NCBI GenBank assembly: GCA_900552185.1
Contig: URYT01000015.1
Location: forward strand, 1-18,264
Origin: an uncultured Collinsella sp.
Lineage (GTDB): Bacteria; Actinomycetota; Coriobacteriia; Coriobacteriales; Coriobacteriaceae
Reading direction: 5' to 3'
Length of the DNA: 18,264 nt
This document shows, one piece after another, positions 7,607 to 14,960 of this stretch (the first letter of the stretch is position 1; every line of letters begins with the position of its first letter). The position numbers were made by a program, and so were the translations under genes. A model generated the notes under the pieces. The model saw nothing but the letters and a program-made list of their open reading frames with translations, ran no database searches and was not told where the DNA came from.

Positions 7607-8344
7607 ATGGCTAAGGCAAAGAACACCGATAAGCTCGTTGTACAGAATGCCGCCAAGACCCTTCTGGCCAACATCCGCTTTGCGAGCGTGGACGACCCCA
7701 TTCGCACCATTACCGTCACGTCCTCGATTCCCAACGAGGGCAAGTCTACGGTTTCCATCAACCTTGCCCAGGCTATCGCCACGAGCGGCAAGTCCGTGCT
7801 CCTGGTCGAGGCCGATATGCGCCGCAGGTCCCTTTCCGATATGCTCGGCGTTCGTTCGCGCGGCGGACTCTATGCGGTCCTTTCCGAGCAGATCTCCATT
7901 GACCAGGCAATTGTCGAGACGGGTCAGAAGAACTTCTACTTCCTCGATGCCGAGCCGCACATTCCCAATCCTGCCGACATCATCGTTTCTCACCGCTTTG
8001 CCAAGCTGGTCAAGGCGCTGTCTGCCAAGTTCCAGTACGTCATCTTCGACGCTCCTCCGGTCGGCACCTTCATCGATGCTGCCGAGATTGCCAGCCTGAC
8101 CGACGGCACGCTGTTCGTGGTGCGCGAGGACTTCACCAAGCGCGAGGAGGCACTCAACGCCATCGGCCAGCTTAAGAAGTCCGAAAAGGTCAAGCTCATC
8201 GGTACCGTCATGAATTACTGTGAGACCGAGACCAGCGAGTACTACTATTCTTACTACACCAAGGACGGTAAGAAGGTTAAGAAGGGCTCCGACGATCAGG
8301 GGACTTCCAAAAAGGGCATCTTCACCAACCGAGCAAACGTTTAG
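7607..8344 (+). CDS. CpsD-like bacterial tyrosine kinase (BY-kinase)
   Basis: Cytoplasmic tyrosine autokinase (245 residues) built on a ParA/MinD-like P-loop fold. Walker A is SIPNEGKST (40-48, Lys46), Walker A' lies in VLLVEADMRR (64-73) with Asp70, and Walker B is VIFDAPP (145-151, Asp148). The C-terminus carries the tyrosine cluster EYYYSYY (Tyr212-214, 216, 217), the usual autophosphorylation site, followed by a lysine-rich tail. AAAGGTGG precedes the ATG inside the end of the activator gene. Family knowledge: the partner membrane protein stimulates the kinase and the PHP phosphatase resets it; both genes flank this one. The substrate here is unknown because no polysaccharide synthesis genes lie in the window. 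Confidence 0.92.
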   Translation: MAKAKNTDKLVVQNAAKTLLANIRFASVDDPIRTITVTSSIPNEGKSTVSINLAQAIATSGKSVLLVEADMRRRSLSDMLGVRSRGGLYAVLSEQISIDQAIVETGQKNFYFLDAEPHIPNPADIIVSHRFAKLVKALSAKFQYVIFDAPPVGTFIDAAEIASLTDGTLFVVREDFTKREEALNAIGQLKKSEKVKLIGTVMNYCETETSEYYYSYYTKDGKKVKKGSDDQGTSKKGIFTNRANV

Positions 8345-8360
8345 TTGATAAGGCTGACCT

Positions 8361-9011
8361 ATGCGTGACATTCATTGCCATATCTTGCCGGGTGTAGACG
8401 ACGGCGCCGCCGATCTCGATGAGAGCTTGGCGATGCTCGAGGCTGCCAAGCGGGCCGGTGTAACCAGAATCGTTTGCACTCCTCACTGTCGTGATCCCTA
8501 TTTTGATTACGACAAGATGTGGGATGCCTTTGAGCTGCTGCGTGATAACGCTGACGGTTTTCCGCTCCAGATGGGCTTCGAGGTCAACCATCGAAAGCTC
8601 GTTGAGCTTGGTATCGATGCTGCGGAGCACTTGCATTTCGATGGGACCAACGAGTTTCTGCTCGAGCTTTCGACGCATGCCGATGCGTATGCGTTTAGAG
8701 AGTACGAGAACACGATTTACGATTTGCAGTGCCGTGGCTACCAGGTGATCATCGCTCATCCTGAGCGCTATCGTGCGGTTCAAAAGGATGTAAGCGTGGC
8801 GGAGCGCCTGGTCGATATGGGCTGCAAGCTGCAGGCTTCGGCGGACTTTATTGCCGGCGGTCGCTTTGGTCGCGAGAAAAAGCCGGCACAGCGCCTGTTC
8901 GATCAGAACCTGTACAGCTTCATCGCGAGCGATGCCCATAACGTGGGTCATTACGACTGCCTGGCGAAGGCTCGCGCGAAGTTTAGCGTGCGCGGAGCTC
9001 ATTTTCGCTAA
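8361..9011 (+). CDS. CpsB/YwqE-like PHP-domain protein-tyrosine phosphatase
   Basis: Metal-dependent phosphatase of the PHP family (216 residues) that dephosphorylates the tyrosine cluster of the kinase. All expected metal ligands are present: DIHCHILPGVDDG (His5, His7, Asp13), TPH (His42), GFEV (Glu74), AHPERY (His133) and SDAH (Asp191, His193). Length is slightly below the usual 240-255. The ribosome site is weak (AAGG 8 bases before the ATG). It follows the kinase by 16 bp in the same direction, so the three genes look like one operon in the order activator, kinase, phosphatase, whereas pneumococcal cps loci place the phosphatase first. Confidence 0.9.
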   Translation: MRDIHCHILPGVDDGAADLDESLAMLEAAKRAGVTRIVCTPHCRDPYFDYDKMWDAFELLRDNADGFPLQMGFEVNHRKLVELGIDAAEHLHFDGTNEFLLELSTHADAYAFREYENTIYDLQCRGYQVIIAHPERYRAVQKDVSVAERLVDMGCKLQASADFIAGGRFGREKKPAQRLFDQNLYSFIASDAHNVGHYDCLAKARAKFSVRGAHFR

Positions 9012-9050
9012 TATCTGTCCCTAACGTTCGCATTGAATGAAAGGGCAGCC

Positions 9051-9551
9051 ATGGATATCCAACTTAAGACGGGATGCTTTGATGACGCGGCGTTGGTGCG
9101 CCGCGTCGTTTTTATGGACGAGCAGGGCTACGAGAATGAGTTCGACGCTATCGACGAGGATCCGAACTGCATTCATGTGACGCTCTATGTAGACGACGAG
9201 CTTGCCGGTTGCTCGCGCGTGTTTCCCGAAGAGCTTGAACGCGTGGCTGACGCAGGGGCCCCGGTGTTGCCGGCATGCGACATGGACGAAGACGTTGCGG
9301 CGGGGGAGACCTACATTATGGGGCGCGTCGCCGTGCTGCCGGCTATGCGTCGTCGCGGACTGGCGAGTGTGATCGTCGAGGCCAGCGCTGCGTGTGCACG
9401 CGATGCCGGCGCTAAACTTATTAAGCTGCATGCGCAGGAATACGTGTTGCCGCTCTATGCAAAGGCGGGCTACACGCAAATTGCCCCGGTAGACTACGAA
9501 GACGAGGGACAGCCCCATGTCTGGATGGCCAAGCGCGTTGATGGCAGATAG
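9051..9551 (+). CDS. GNAT-family N-acetyltransferase
   Basis: Probable acetyl-CoA-dependent N-acetyltransferase (166 residues); substrate unknown. The acetyl-CoA-binding motif A is clear: MGRVAVLPAMRRRGLASVIV (90-109), with the RRRGLA pyrophosphate loop. The N-terminal VRRVVFMDEQGY (17-28) matches the R..VF..EQ motif of YjcF/ElaA-like members, and the C-terminal LYAKAGY is the usual end of motif B. The ATG at 9051 is preceded by GAAAGGG; an in-frame TTG at 9033 is less likely. It starts 39 bp after the phosphatase and could be the last gene of that transcript, but its function need not be linked. Confidence 0.85.
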   Translation: MDIQLKTGCFDDAALVRRVVFMDEQGYENEFDAIDEDPNCIHVTLYVDDELAGCSRVFPEELERVADAGAPVLPACDMDEDVAAGETYIMGRVAVLPAMRRRGLASVIVEASAACARDAGAKLIKLHAQEYVLPLYAKAGYTQIAPVDYEDEGQPHVWMAKRVDGR

Positions 9552-9601
9552 GGACGTTCCTTTTCTGCCGGCAGTTGGGGCACTCCTCGGCAATTGGCGC
9601 A

Positions 9602-9615
9602 TCAGAGCGCTCTGA
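9602..9615. promoter_or_regulatory. 14-bp perfect palindrome upstream of htpG
   Basis: TCAGAGCGCTCTGA is a perfect inverted repeat with no spacer, located 45 bp before the promoter-like TATAAA of htpG. It is compatible with a dimeric regulator's operator. It lacks an immediate T-run, so a terminator for the GNAT gene is less likely. No known heat-shock operator is recognised in it. Confidence 0.35.
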
Positions 9616-9660
9616 CATACAGTTTTTCGATTCCGTATGTATATATGCGCGCTAATGGGT

Positions 9661-9666
9661 TATAAA
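9661..9666 (+). promoter_or_regulatory. htpG: Promoter-like -10 element for htpG
   Basis: TATAAA in an AT-rich patch (TTATAAAATC) is the best -10 hexamer before htpG. The -35 position (9638-9643, TGTATA) matches the consensus at only three of six bases. Transcription from here would cross the hairpin at 9698-9717 before reaching the gene. Confidence 0.4.
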
Positions 9667-9697
9667 ATCTAAGTCTGAACATAGCAGGTCTGCGATG

Positions 9698-9722
9698 CGG
9701 CTCGGGCAACCGGGCCGTTTTT
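9698..9722 (+). terminator. Terminator-like hairpin with GCAA loop in the htpG leader
   Basis: CGGCTCGG (9698-9705) pairs with CCGGGCCG (9710-9717), eight pairs including one G-T, around a GCAA tetraloop of the stable GNRA class, followed directly by TTTTT (9718-9722). This is a textbook intrinsic terminator. It ends only 30 bp before the htpG start codon, too close for another promoter to fit easily between, so it may act as an attenuator rather than the end of the GNAT transcript. Confidence 0.65.
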
Positions 9723-9752
9723 GCGGACGGGGGTAGCGCGAAAGGACTGCAC

Positions 9753-11822
9753 ATGCGTCAATTTAAGACCGAGAGCAAAAAACTGCTCGACCTTATGATC
9801 AACTCCATCTACACCAATAAGGAAATCTTCCTGCGCGAGCTTATCTCCAACGCGTCCGATGCGGTGGACAAGCTGTACTTCCGCAGCCTGACCGACCCGT
9901 CGGTGGCCGTCGACAAGCTCAACTTTAAGAGCCTGCAGGACCCGAGTGTCAAGCTCGATCAGGGCGACCTGGCTATTCGCGTCTCCTTTGATAAAGACGC
10001 CCGCACCATTACCATCTCGGATAACGGCATTGGCATGACCGCCGAGGAGCTCGAGCGCAACCTGGGCACCATCGCCCATTCCGGCTCCGAGGAGTTTAAG
10101 ACCGAGAACGCCGAGCAGCAGGGCTCCGATGTGGACATCATCGGTCAGTTTGGCGTGGGCTTCTACTCGGCCTTTATGGTCGCCAGCCATGTGAAGGTCG
10201 TGAGCCGCGCCTATGGCGAGGATACCGCCCACGTTTGGGAGTCCGACGGTCTTGAAGGTTACACCATCGAGGATGGCGAGCGTGCCGAGCACGGTACCGA
10301 TGTCATTCTGACGCTGCGTGAGAACGAGAAGCTCGACGCCGACGGCGAGGCCGAGACCTACGATCGCTTCCTGACCGAGTGGGGCCTTAAGAGCCTGATT
10401 CAGCAGTACAGCAACTATGTGCGCTACCCGATTCAGATGATGGTGAGCAAGAGCCGCCAGAAACCCAAGCCCGAGGACGCCGGCGACGATTACAAGCCCG
10501 AGTACGAGGACTACCAGGAGCTCGAGACCATCAACTCCATGACGCCAATCTGGAAGAAGCGCAGCTCCGACGTTGAACAGAAGGATTACAACGAGTTCTA
10601 CAAGTCCACGTTCCACGACTTTGACGATCCGGCGCGCACCATCAGCTTCCATGCCGAGGGCACGCTCGAGTACGATGCCCTGCTGTTTGTGCCGGGCCGC
10701 GCGCCGTTCGATCTGTACAGTAAGGACTACGAGAAGGGCCTGGCGCTCTACAGCTCCAACGTTCTGATCATGGAGAAGTGCGACGACCTGCTGCCCGACT
10801 ACTACAACTTTGTCCGCGGTGTCGTGGATTCCGCCGACGTGTCGCTCAACATCTCGCGCGAGACGCTGCAGCAGAACCGTCAGCTCAAGGCCATCGCCAA
10901 GCGTGTGGAAAAGAAGATCACCGCCGACCTTGAGGATATGCGTGACAACGACCGCGAGGCCTACGAGAAGTTCTTTGAGAACTTTGGCCGCGGTCTTAAG
11001 TACGGCATCTACTCGAGCTATGGCATGAAGGCCGATGAGCTCGCCGACCTGCTGCTGTTCTGGTCTGCCAAGGAGCAGAAGATGATTACCCTGGCCGAGT
11101 ATGCCAAGGGCATGCCCGAGGATCAGAAGGCCATTTACTACGCCGCCGGCGACTCGCGTGAGCGCTTGGCCAAGATGCCCGTGGTAAAGGGCGTGCTCGA
11201 CCGCGGCTATGACGTGCTGCTGTTGACGCAGGATGTGGATGAGTTCACGTTCCAGGCCATGCGTGAGTACGTTGCCGCCGATATGCCCAAGATCTACGAG
11301 GACGATGCTGCCCGCGAGGCTGCCGAGAAGGCCGTTGCCGACGGTGCTGAGCCCGAGGTCGAGGATCGTCACTTGGAGCTCAAGAACGTCGCGACCGGTG
11401 ATCTTGACCTGGCGACCGAGGACGAGAAGAAGGAGGCCGAGGACGCCACCAAGGAGAACGAGGACCTCTTTAGCGCCATGAAGGAGGCGCTCGGCGACAA
11501 GGTCGAGAAGGTCACCGTCTCTGCGCGCCTGACCGATGCTCCCGCGTGCATCACCACCGAGGGCCCGCTTTCGCTCGAGATGGAGAAGGTGCTCCAGAAG
11601 GGTCCCGAGGGCGCGCCCGACGGTATGCCCAAGAGCCAGCGCGTGCTCGAGCTCAACGCCAAGCACCCGGTCTTTTCCAAGCTCGTCGCCGCTCAGAAGG
11701 CGGGCGACGCCGACAAGATCAAGCAGTACTCCGGTTTGCTCTATGACCAGGCCCTGCTGGTCGAGGGCATTCTGCCCGAGGACCCCGTTGCCTTCGCAGC
11801 AGCTGTTTGCAACTTGATGTAG
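9753..11822 (+). CDS. htpG: Molecular chaperone HtpG (Hsp90)
   Basis: Dimeric ATP-dependent cytoplasmic chaperone (689 residues; most bacterial HtpG proteins are near 625). The N-terminal ATPase domain has ELISNASD (Glu29, Asn33), SDNGIGM (Asp90), the GTIAHSGS lid segment and GQFGVGFYS (131-139). The middle domain has the catalytic-loop arginine in SRETLQQNRQLK (Arg369). The C-terminal dimerisation domain ends GLLYDQALLVEG...AVCNLM. Extra length comes from a 15-residue tandem duplication (37-51 and 52-66) and an acidic Ala/Glu-rich insertion (about 514-570) between middle and C-terminal domains. GAAAGGA precedes the ATG. The gene appears monocistronic, between the leader hairpin and the structured spacer downstream. 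Confidence 0.97.
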   Translation: MRQFKTESKKLLDLMINSIYTNKEIFLRELISNASDAVDKLYFRSLTDPSVAVDKLNFKSLQDPSVKLDQGDLAIRVSFDKDARTITISDNGIGMTAEELERNLGTIAHSGSEEFKTENAEQQGSDVDIIGQFGVGFYSAFMVASHVKVVSRAYGEDTAHVWESDGLEGYTIEDGERAEHGTDVILTLRENEKLDADGEAETYDRFLTEWGLKSLIQQYSNYVRYPIQMMVSKSRQKPKPEDAGDDYKPEYEDYQELETINSMTPIWKKRSSDVEQKDYNEFYKSTFHDFDDPARTISFHAEGTLEYDALLFVPGRAPFDLYSKDYEKGLALYSSNVLIMEKCDDLLPDYYNFVRGVVDSADVSLNISRETLQQNRQLKAIAKRVEKKITADLEDMRDNDREAYEKFFENFGRGLKYGIYSSYGMKADELADLLLFWSAKEQKMITLAEYAKGMPEDQKAIYYAAGDSRERLAKMPVVKGVLDRGYDVLLLTQDVDEFTFQAMREYVAADMPKIYEDDAAREAAEKAVADGAEPEVEDRHLELKNVATGDLDLATEDEKKEAEDATKENEDLFSAMKEALGDKVEKVTVSARLTDAPACITTEGPLSLEMEKVLQKGPEGAPDGMPKSQRVLELNAKHPVFSKLVAAQKAGDADKIKQYSGLLYDQALLVEGILPEDPVAFAAAVCNLM
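9861..9950 (+). repeat. htpG: Tandem 45-bp duplication inside htpG
   Basis: Two adjacent 45-bp units (9861-9905 and 9906-9950) encode AVDKLYFRSLTDPSV and AVDKLNFKSLQDPSV, identical at 12 of 15 residues; by hand count the DNA matches at 30 of 45 positions. Divergence at synonymous sites suggests an old, retained duplication. From memory of B. subtilis HtpG, this region is exactly 15 residues shorter there. Confidence 0.85.
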
Positions 11823-11829
11823 TTAGGTA

Positions 11830-11857
11830 GTTACGCGGTTTTACCAAACCGCGTAAC
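11830..11857. terminator. Perfect 12-bp hairpin just after htpG
   Basis: GTTACGCGGTTT pairs perfectly with AAACCGCGTAAC around a TACC loop, starting 8 bp after the htpG stop. No T-run follows on the plus strand, so it is either a T-poor terminator or a 3'-end stabilising structure. Confidence 0.5.
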
Positions 11858-11870
11858 AGCTCGACGCTGC

Positions 11871-11970
11871 AAACGCCCCTAAGCGGCAATCTGACGTTCA
11901 ATCGTCGGTCGCGTACCCAAAGTACGCTTCCCTCCTCTTTCACGTCACCTTGCTCGCTTAGGGGCGTTTT
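11871..11970. repeat. Structured element closed by a perfect 15-bp inverted repeat
   Basis: AAACGCCCCTAAGCG (11871-11885) and CGCTTAGGGGCGTTT (11955-11969) are perfect inverted copies 69 bases apart. Inside, TGACGT (11892-11897) pairs with ACGTCA (11942-11947), and GCGTAC (11911-11916) with GTACGC (11922-11927) around CCAAA, giving a nested cruciform-like fold; GACG/CGTC (11893-11896, 11903-11906) is an alternative inner pairing. Four T residues end the outer stem on the plus strand. It could be a bidirectional terminator, a non-coding RNA, or a member of a dispersed intergenic repeat family (REP or MITE type). Confidence 0.6.
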
Positions 11971-12114
11971 CGCTGACTTATGCTCAACCAGCGACGTTTG
12001 CGCGCTTGTCAAGAGATTAGCCGTTGGGAAAGTGTCCAAAAATCCCACGCTCGTTCCTTTTGGATTGCGTTGCCCGTGGCCGACAGCCGTGCGGCATCGG
12101 TCCGCGTGGCGGCG

Positions 12115-12120
12115 TATAAT
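12115..12120 (+). promoter_or_regulatory. Consensus -10 hexamer upstream of recQ
   Basis: A perfect TATAAT lies 31 bp before the recQ ATG. No -35 hexamer is visible at 16-18 bp upstream (12092-12097 is CGGCAT), so the promoter may be weak or need an activator. Confidence 0.35.
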
Positions 12121-12151
12121 CGGCGGCAGATGACTTGAACGTTAGGAAACC

Positions 12152-14130
12152 ATGACCGATAGCATGCAGCAGATGGCGCTCGACACGCTCGGCGCCTATT
12201 TTGGCTACACCTCGTTTCGCCCGGGACAGGACCGCATGGTCGATGCGATCCTTGCCGGTCGTGATGCGCTGGGTGTTATGCCCACGGGCGCCGGCAAGTC
12301 CATTTGCTACCAGGTGCCCGCGCTCATGCTGCCTGGCATCACCTTTGTGGTGAGTCCGCTGCTGTCGCTTATGGAGGACCAGACCCGTGCGTTGCTCGCG
12401 GCGGGTGCGCGACCCAGCTATCTCAACTCCAGCCTTACTCCGGCCCAGCAAAACACCGTGCTCAAGCGAGCGCGCGAGGGCCGCTACCAGCTTATGTACG
12501 TGGCGCCCGAGCGCCTGCTCGAGCCGCGTTTTTTAGCCTTTGCGCAGGAGGCCGCAGCGGACGGCGGCATTGGCGTGCCGCTCGTGGCCATTGACGAGGC
12601 CCACTGCGTGAGCCAATGGGGCCAGGATTTCCGCCCCGCCTACCTACAGATTCGCGAGTTCATCGATTCCCTGCCGCAGCGCCCCATCGTGGCGGCCTTT
12701 ACCGCTACGGCGACCGAGCGTGTGCGCGCGGACATTCAGCAGATGCTCGGCCTGCAAAACCCCGCGACGGTGGTGACGGGCTTCGATCGCAAGAACCTCT
12801 ACTTTGGCTGCGAGGAGATGGGCGACAAGGCCAAGGCCGCGTGGGTGCGTGACTACGTGATCGCGCATTCGAGCGAGAGCGGCATCGTGTATTGCTCGAC
12901 CCGCAAGACGGTCGATGCGCTGGCAGGCGAGCTTGCCGAGGCACTGGGCCCCAGCGGCATTCGCGTTGGCCGCTACCATGCCGGCATGGGCAACGACGCC
13001 CGCCGGCAAAGCCAGCGCGCCTTTATCGACGACGATATCCAGGTGATGGTTGCCACCAACGCCTTTGGTATGGGCATCGACAAGCCTAACGTGCGCTACG
13101 TGATCCACAACAACGTGCCCGAGAGCATCGAGGCCTACTACCAGGAGGCGGGTCGAGCCGGCCGCGATGGCGACCCGGCCAGCTGCCACCTGCTGTGGAA
13201 CGGCAACGATTTTCGCATGCGTCGCTTTCTGATCGACCGCGGCGATGCTGCCGATGAGGCGCTCGACGACGAGCAGCGCGCATGGGCGCTCCAGAACCGC
13301 TACCGCCTGCTCAGCCAGATGGAGGGCTACTGCAATACTACCGGCTGCCTGCGCGAATACATGCTGCGCTACTTTGGCGACGAGGCCGCGGCCGAGCATG
13401 CTGCTGCGGCTGGTGCGCCACCGCCACGGATGACGCCGAGGGCTGCGGCAACTGCAGCAACTGCCTCACGCAGTTCGAGGTCGAGGACGTCACCGATATG
13501 GCCCGCGCCGCCGTGCGCTACGTGGCCGCGCGACCCATGCGCTTTGGCAAGTCGCTGATCGCCGACGTGCTCCACGGCGGCAACACCGAGCGCATTCGCC
13601 AGATGCATCTGGACGAGGACCGTGGCTACGGTGAGCTGTCGAGCGAATCGGTCGGGCGCATCAAGGACATCATCGGCCAGCTGTGCGGCCGCGGTTATCT
13701 GGCTACCTCGCAGGGGCAGTACCCGGTCGTGGGGCTGGGCCCGCGTGCCGTCGAGGTCGAGGATGAGGCGTTTGCCTTTACCGTTAAGCGTCGCGCGTCC
13801 AAGCGCAAGGCCTCGGCCCGCGCCCGCCGCGCCGTCGATCTGCTGCGCGAGGAGGCCGAGCTGGATCAGCGCCCACGCGTGGGCGACGATGCCGAGTTGT
13901 TCGAGCGCCTGCGTGCCCTGCGCAAGGAGATCTCGACCGAGCTGGAGATGGCGCCGTATATGGTCTTTTCCGACAAGGCCCTGCGCGGTCTGTGCCGCCT
14001 GCGTCCACAGACGCGCGACGAGCTTATCCAGGTCAACGGCATTGGCGAGAAAAAGGCCGACGCCTTTGGCGAGCAGTTTATGGCGGCGATTGAAGAGTTT
14101 GAGTCCGAGCATGCACGGGATGGAGCGTAA
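12152..14130 (+). pseudogene. recQ: ATP-dependent DNA helicase RecQ, broken by one frameshift
   Basis: RecQ unwinds DNA with 3'-5' polarity in recombination and fork repair. The first frame (12152-13558) has motif 0 FRPGQ (22-26), Walker A TGAGKS (45-50), DEAH (148-151), the aromatic loop CVSQWGQDFR (152-161) and motif VI QEAGRAGRDG (331-340). Zinc ligands Cys394 and Cys399 are in this frame. From about residue 422 the frame yields low-complexity sequence and stops at 13558. The remaining zinc cysteines (GCGNCSNC, codons 13441-13462), winged helix and HRDC domain continue in another frame up to the TAA at 14128-14130. The break lies between about 13400 and 13440. One missing base restores a protein of about 659 residues, a normal RecQ length. 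AGGAAA precedes the ATG. It could be a real inactivation, phase variation or an assembly error; the truncated product would keep the helicase core but lack three of four zinc ligands. Confidence 0.88.
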
Positions 14131-14132
14131 CG

Positions 14133-14888
14133 ATGGCATTCGACGATAAAACCGAGCGCACTGAGGTATCCGCCGTTCCGCTGTACCAGCAGGTTATGGA
14201 CGACCTAAAGGGCGAGATCGCGCGTGGCGTGTACGCATCCGGCTCGCGCATTCCTTCCGAGATGGAGCTCGCTAAGTCCTATGGTGTGGGACGCGTCACC
14301 GTGCGCCGCGCCATCGAGGAGCTGTCGCGCGCGGGGTATCTCAACCGCCAGCAGGGGAGGGGCACGTTCGTGTGCGCGCCCAAGCTCAAGCGCAAGATTG
14401 TCCAGAAGGGTGACGTTCAGAGCTTTTCCGAGGGTTGCGCTGCCAACGACATGGTGGCCGGAGCACGCCTGGTGTCGCGCACGGTGGTTGCGGCGACGCG
14501 CGAGGACGCGGCGTTTTTTGGGGTGGAACCCGGCTGCGAGCTCATCGTGGTCGAGCGTGTGCGCACGGCAGACGGCGTGCCCGTCATGCTCGAGAACAAC
14601 GCCTTTGTGCTGGCTGACCATCCCTATCTGCAGACGCTTGCCGACGAGGACCTCACCGATAACTCAATCTTTGCGCTCGTTGCCGAGCATTCGGGTCGCG
14701 CGCCGCTCAAGTCCGACCCCTGCACCGTGGAGATTGCGCTTGCCGATGCTCAGACGGCCCCGCTGCTGGAGGTGCCGGTCGGCGAGCCGCTCTTCTATAT
14801 GGAGGCCTACTTTACCGACGCCGGCGGGCGCCCTCTACTGCTCGGCCGCCAAAAGATCGTGGGCTCGCGCTACGTCTTCGACATCTAA
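14133..14888 (+). CDS. GntR-family transcriptional regulator, HutC subfamily
   Basis: Metabolite-responsive DNA-binding repressor (251 residues). The N-terminal winged helix (about 15-80) has the GntR signature: PLYQQVMDDLKGEI, GSRIPSEMELAKSYGVGRVTVRRAIEEL and GYLNRQQGRGTFV. The rest (about 95-245) is a UTRA effector domain, the HutC-type pocket that usually binds sugar phosphates or related small molecules. The start lies 2 bp after the recQ stop, with GGAG 5 bases before the ATG in the recQ end. The next gene, a FrlB-like SIS protein, starts 144 bp downstream and has a promoter flanked by repeats, making it the likely target. FrlR of fructoselysine loci is of the same regulator type. The effector is not determined by sequence. 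Confidence 0.9.
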   Translation: MAFDDKTERTEVSAVPLYQQVMDDLKGEIARGVYASGSRIPSEMELAKSYGVGRVTVRRAIEELSRAGYLNRQQGRGTFVCAPKLKRKIVQKGDVQSFSEGCAANDMVAGARLVSRTVVAATREDAAFFGVEPGCELIVVERVRTADGVPVMLENNAFVLADHPYLQTLADEDLTDNSIFALVAEHSGRAPLKSDPCTVEIALADAQTAPLLEVPVGEPLFYMEAYFTDAGGRPLLLGRQKIVGSRYVFDI

Positions 14889-14897
14889 CGTCCACAG

Positions 14898-14917
14898 ATA
14901 GAACAACATAGAACAAA
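14898..14917. promoter_or_regulatory. Upstream operator candidate, two 10-bp direct repeats
   Basis: ATAGAACAAC is followed directly by ATAGAACAAA, a tandem repeat with one-helical-turn period, located 15 bp upstream of the -35 hexamer of the SIS gene. It matches the downstream copy at 17 of 20 positions, 62 bp away. Confidence 0.55.
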
Positions 14918-14931
14918 TTTGCCGAGATGAC

Positions 14932-14960
14932 TTCACGGGCGTTGTTGCACGTGCTATAAA
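14932..14960 (+). promoter_or_regulatory. Sigma-70-type promoter of the SIS-domain gene
   Basis: TTCACG (14932-14937, four of six matches to the -35 consensus) and TATAAA (14955-14960, five of six to the -10) are 17 bp apart. The spacer ends in the palindrome GCACGTGC (14947-14954). The second operator copy starts at the last base of the -10, which fits repression. Confidence 0.6.

Larger units (their letters stand above)
11823..12151. other. Gene-free spacer between htpG and recQ
   Basis: This 329-bp stretch carries no credible gene. It holds a perfect 12-bp hairpin (11830-11857), the larger element closed by a 15-bp inverted repeat (11871-11969), and a TATAAT hexamer (12115-12120) before recQ. 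An open frame on the minus strand through 11719-12048 runs across the inverted repeats and into htpG and has no family features. Confidence 0.7.

Noticed and set aside
9669..11666. A 665-codon open frame antisense to htpG.
   Set aside because: It mirrors the G/C third-position bias of htpG, gives a low-complexity Leu/Gly/Val/His product and shows no domain. The same reasoning removes the long minus-strand frame at 4476-6008.
11719..12048. A minus-strand frame of 109 codons overlapping the end of htpG and the inverted repeats.
   Set aside because: It runs through both hairpin structures and the htpG coding end and has no recognised motif; translated structured repeats often give such false genes.
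13381..13440. Programmed -1 frameshifting as an explanation for the recQ frame change.
   Set aside because: No slippery heptamer of X XXY YYZ type is present in the first frame through this stretch, and RecQ is not known to use recoding. An indel is the simpler explanation.
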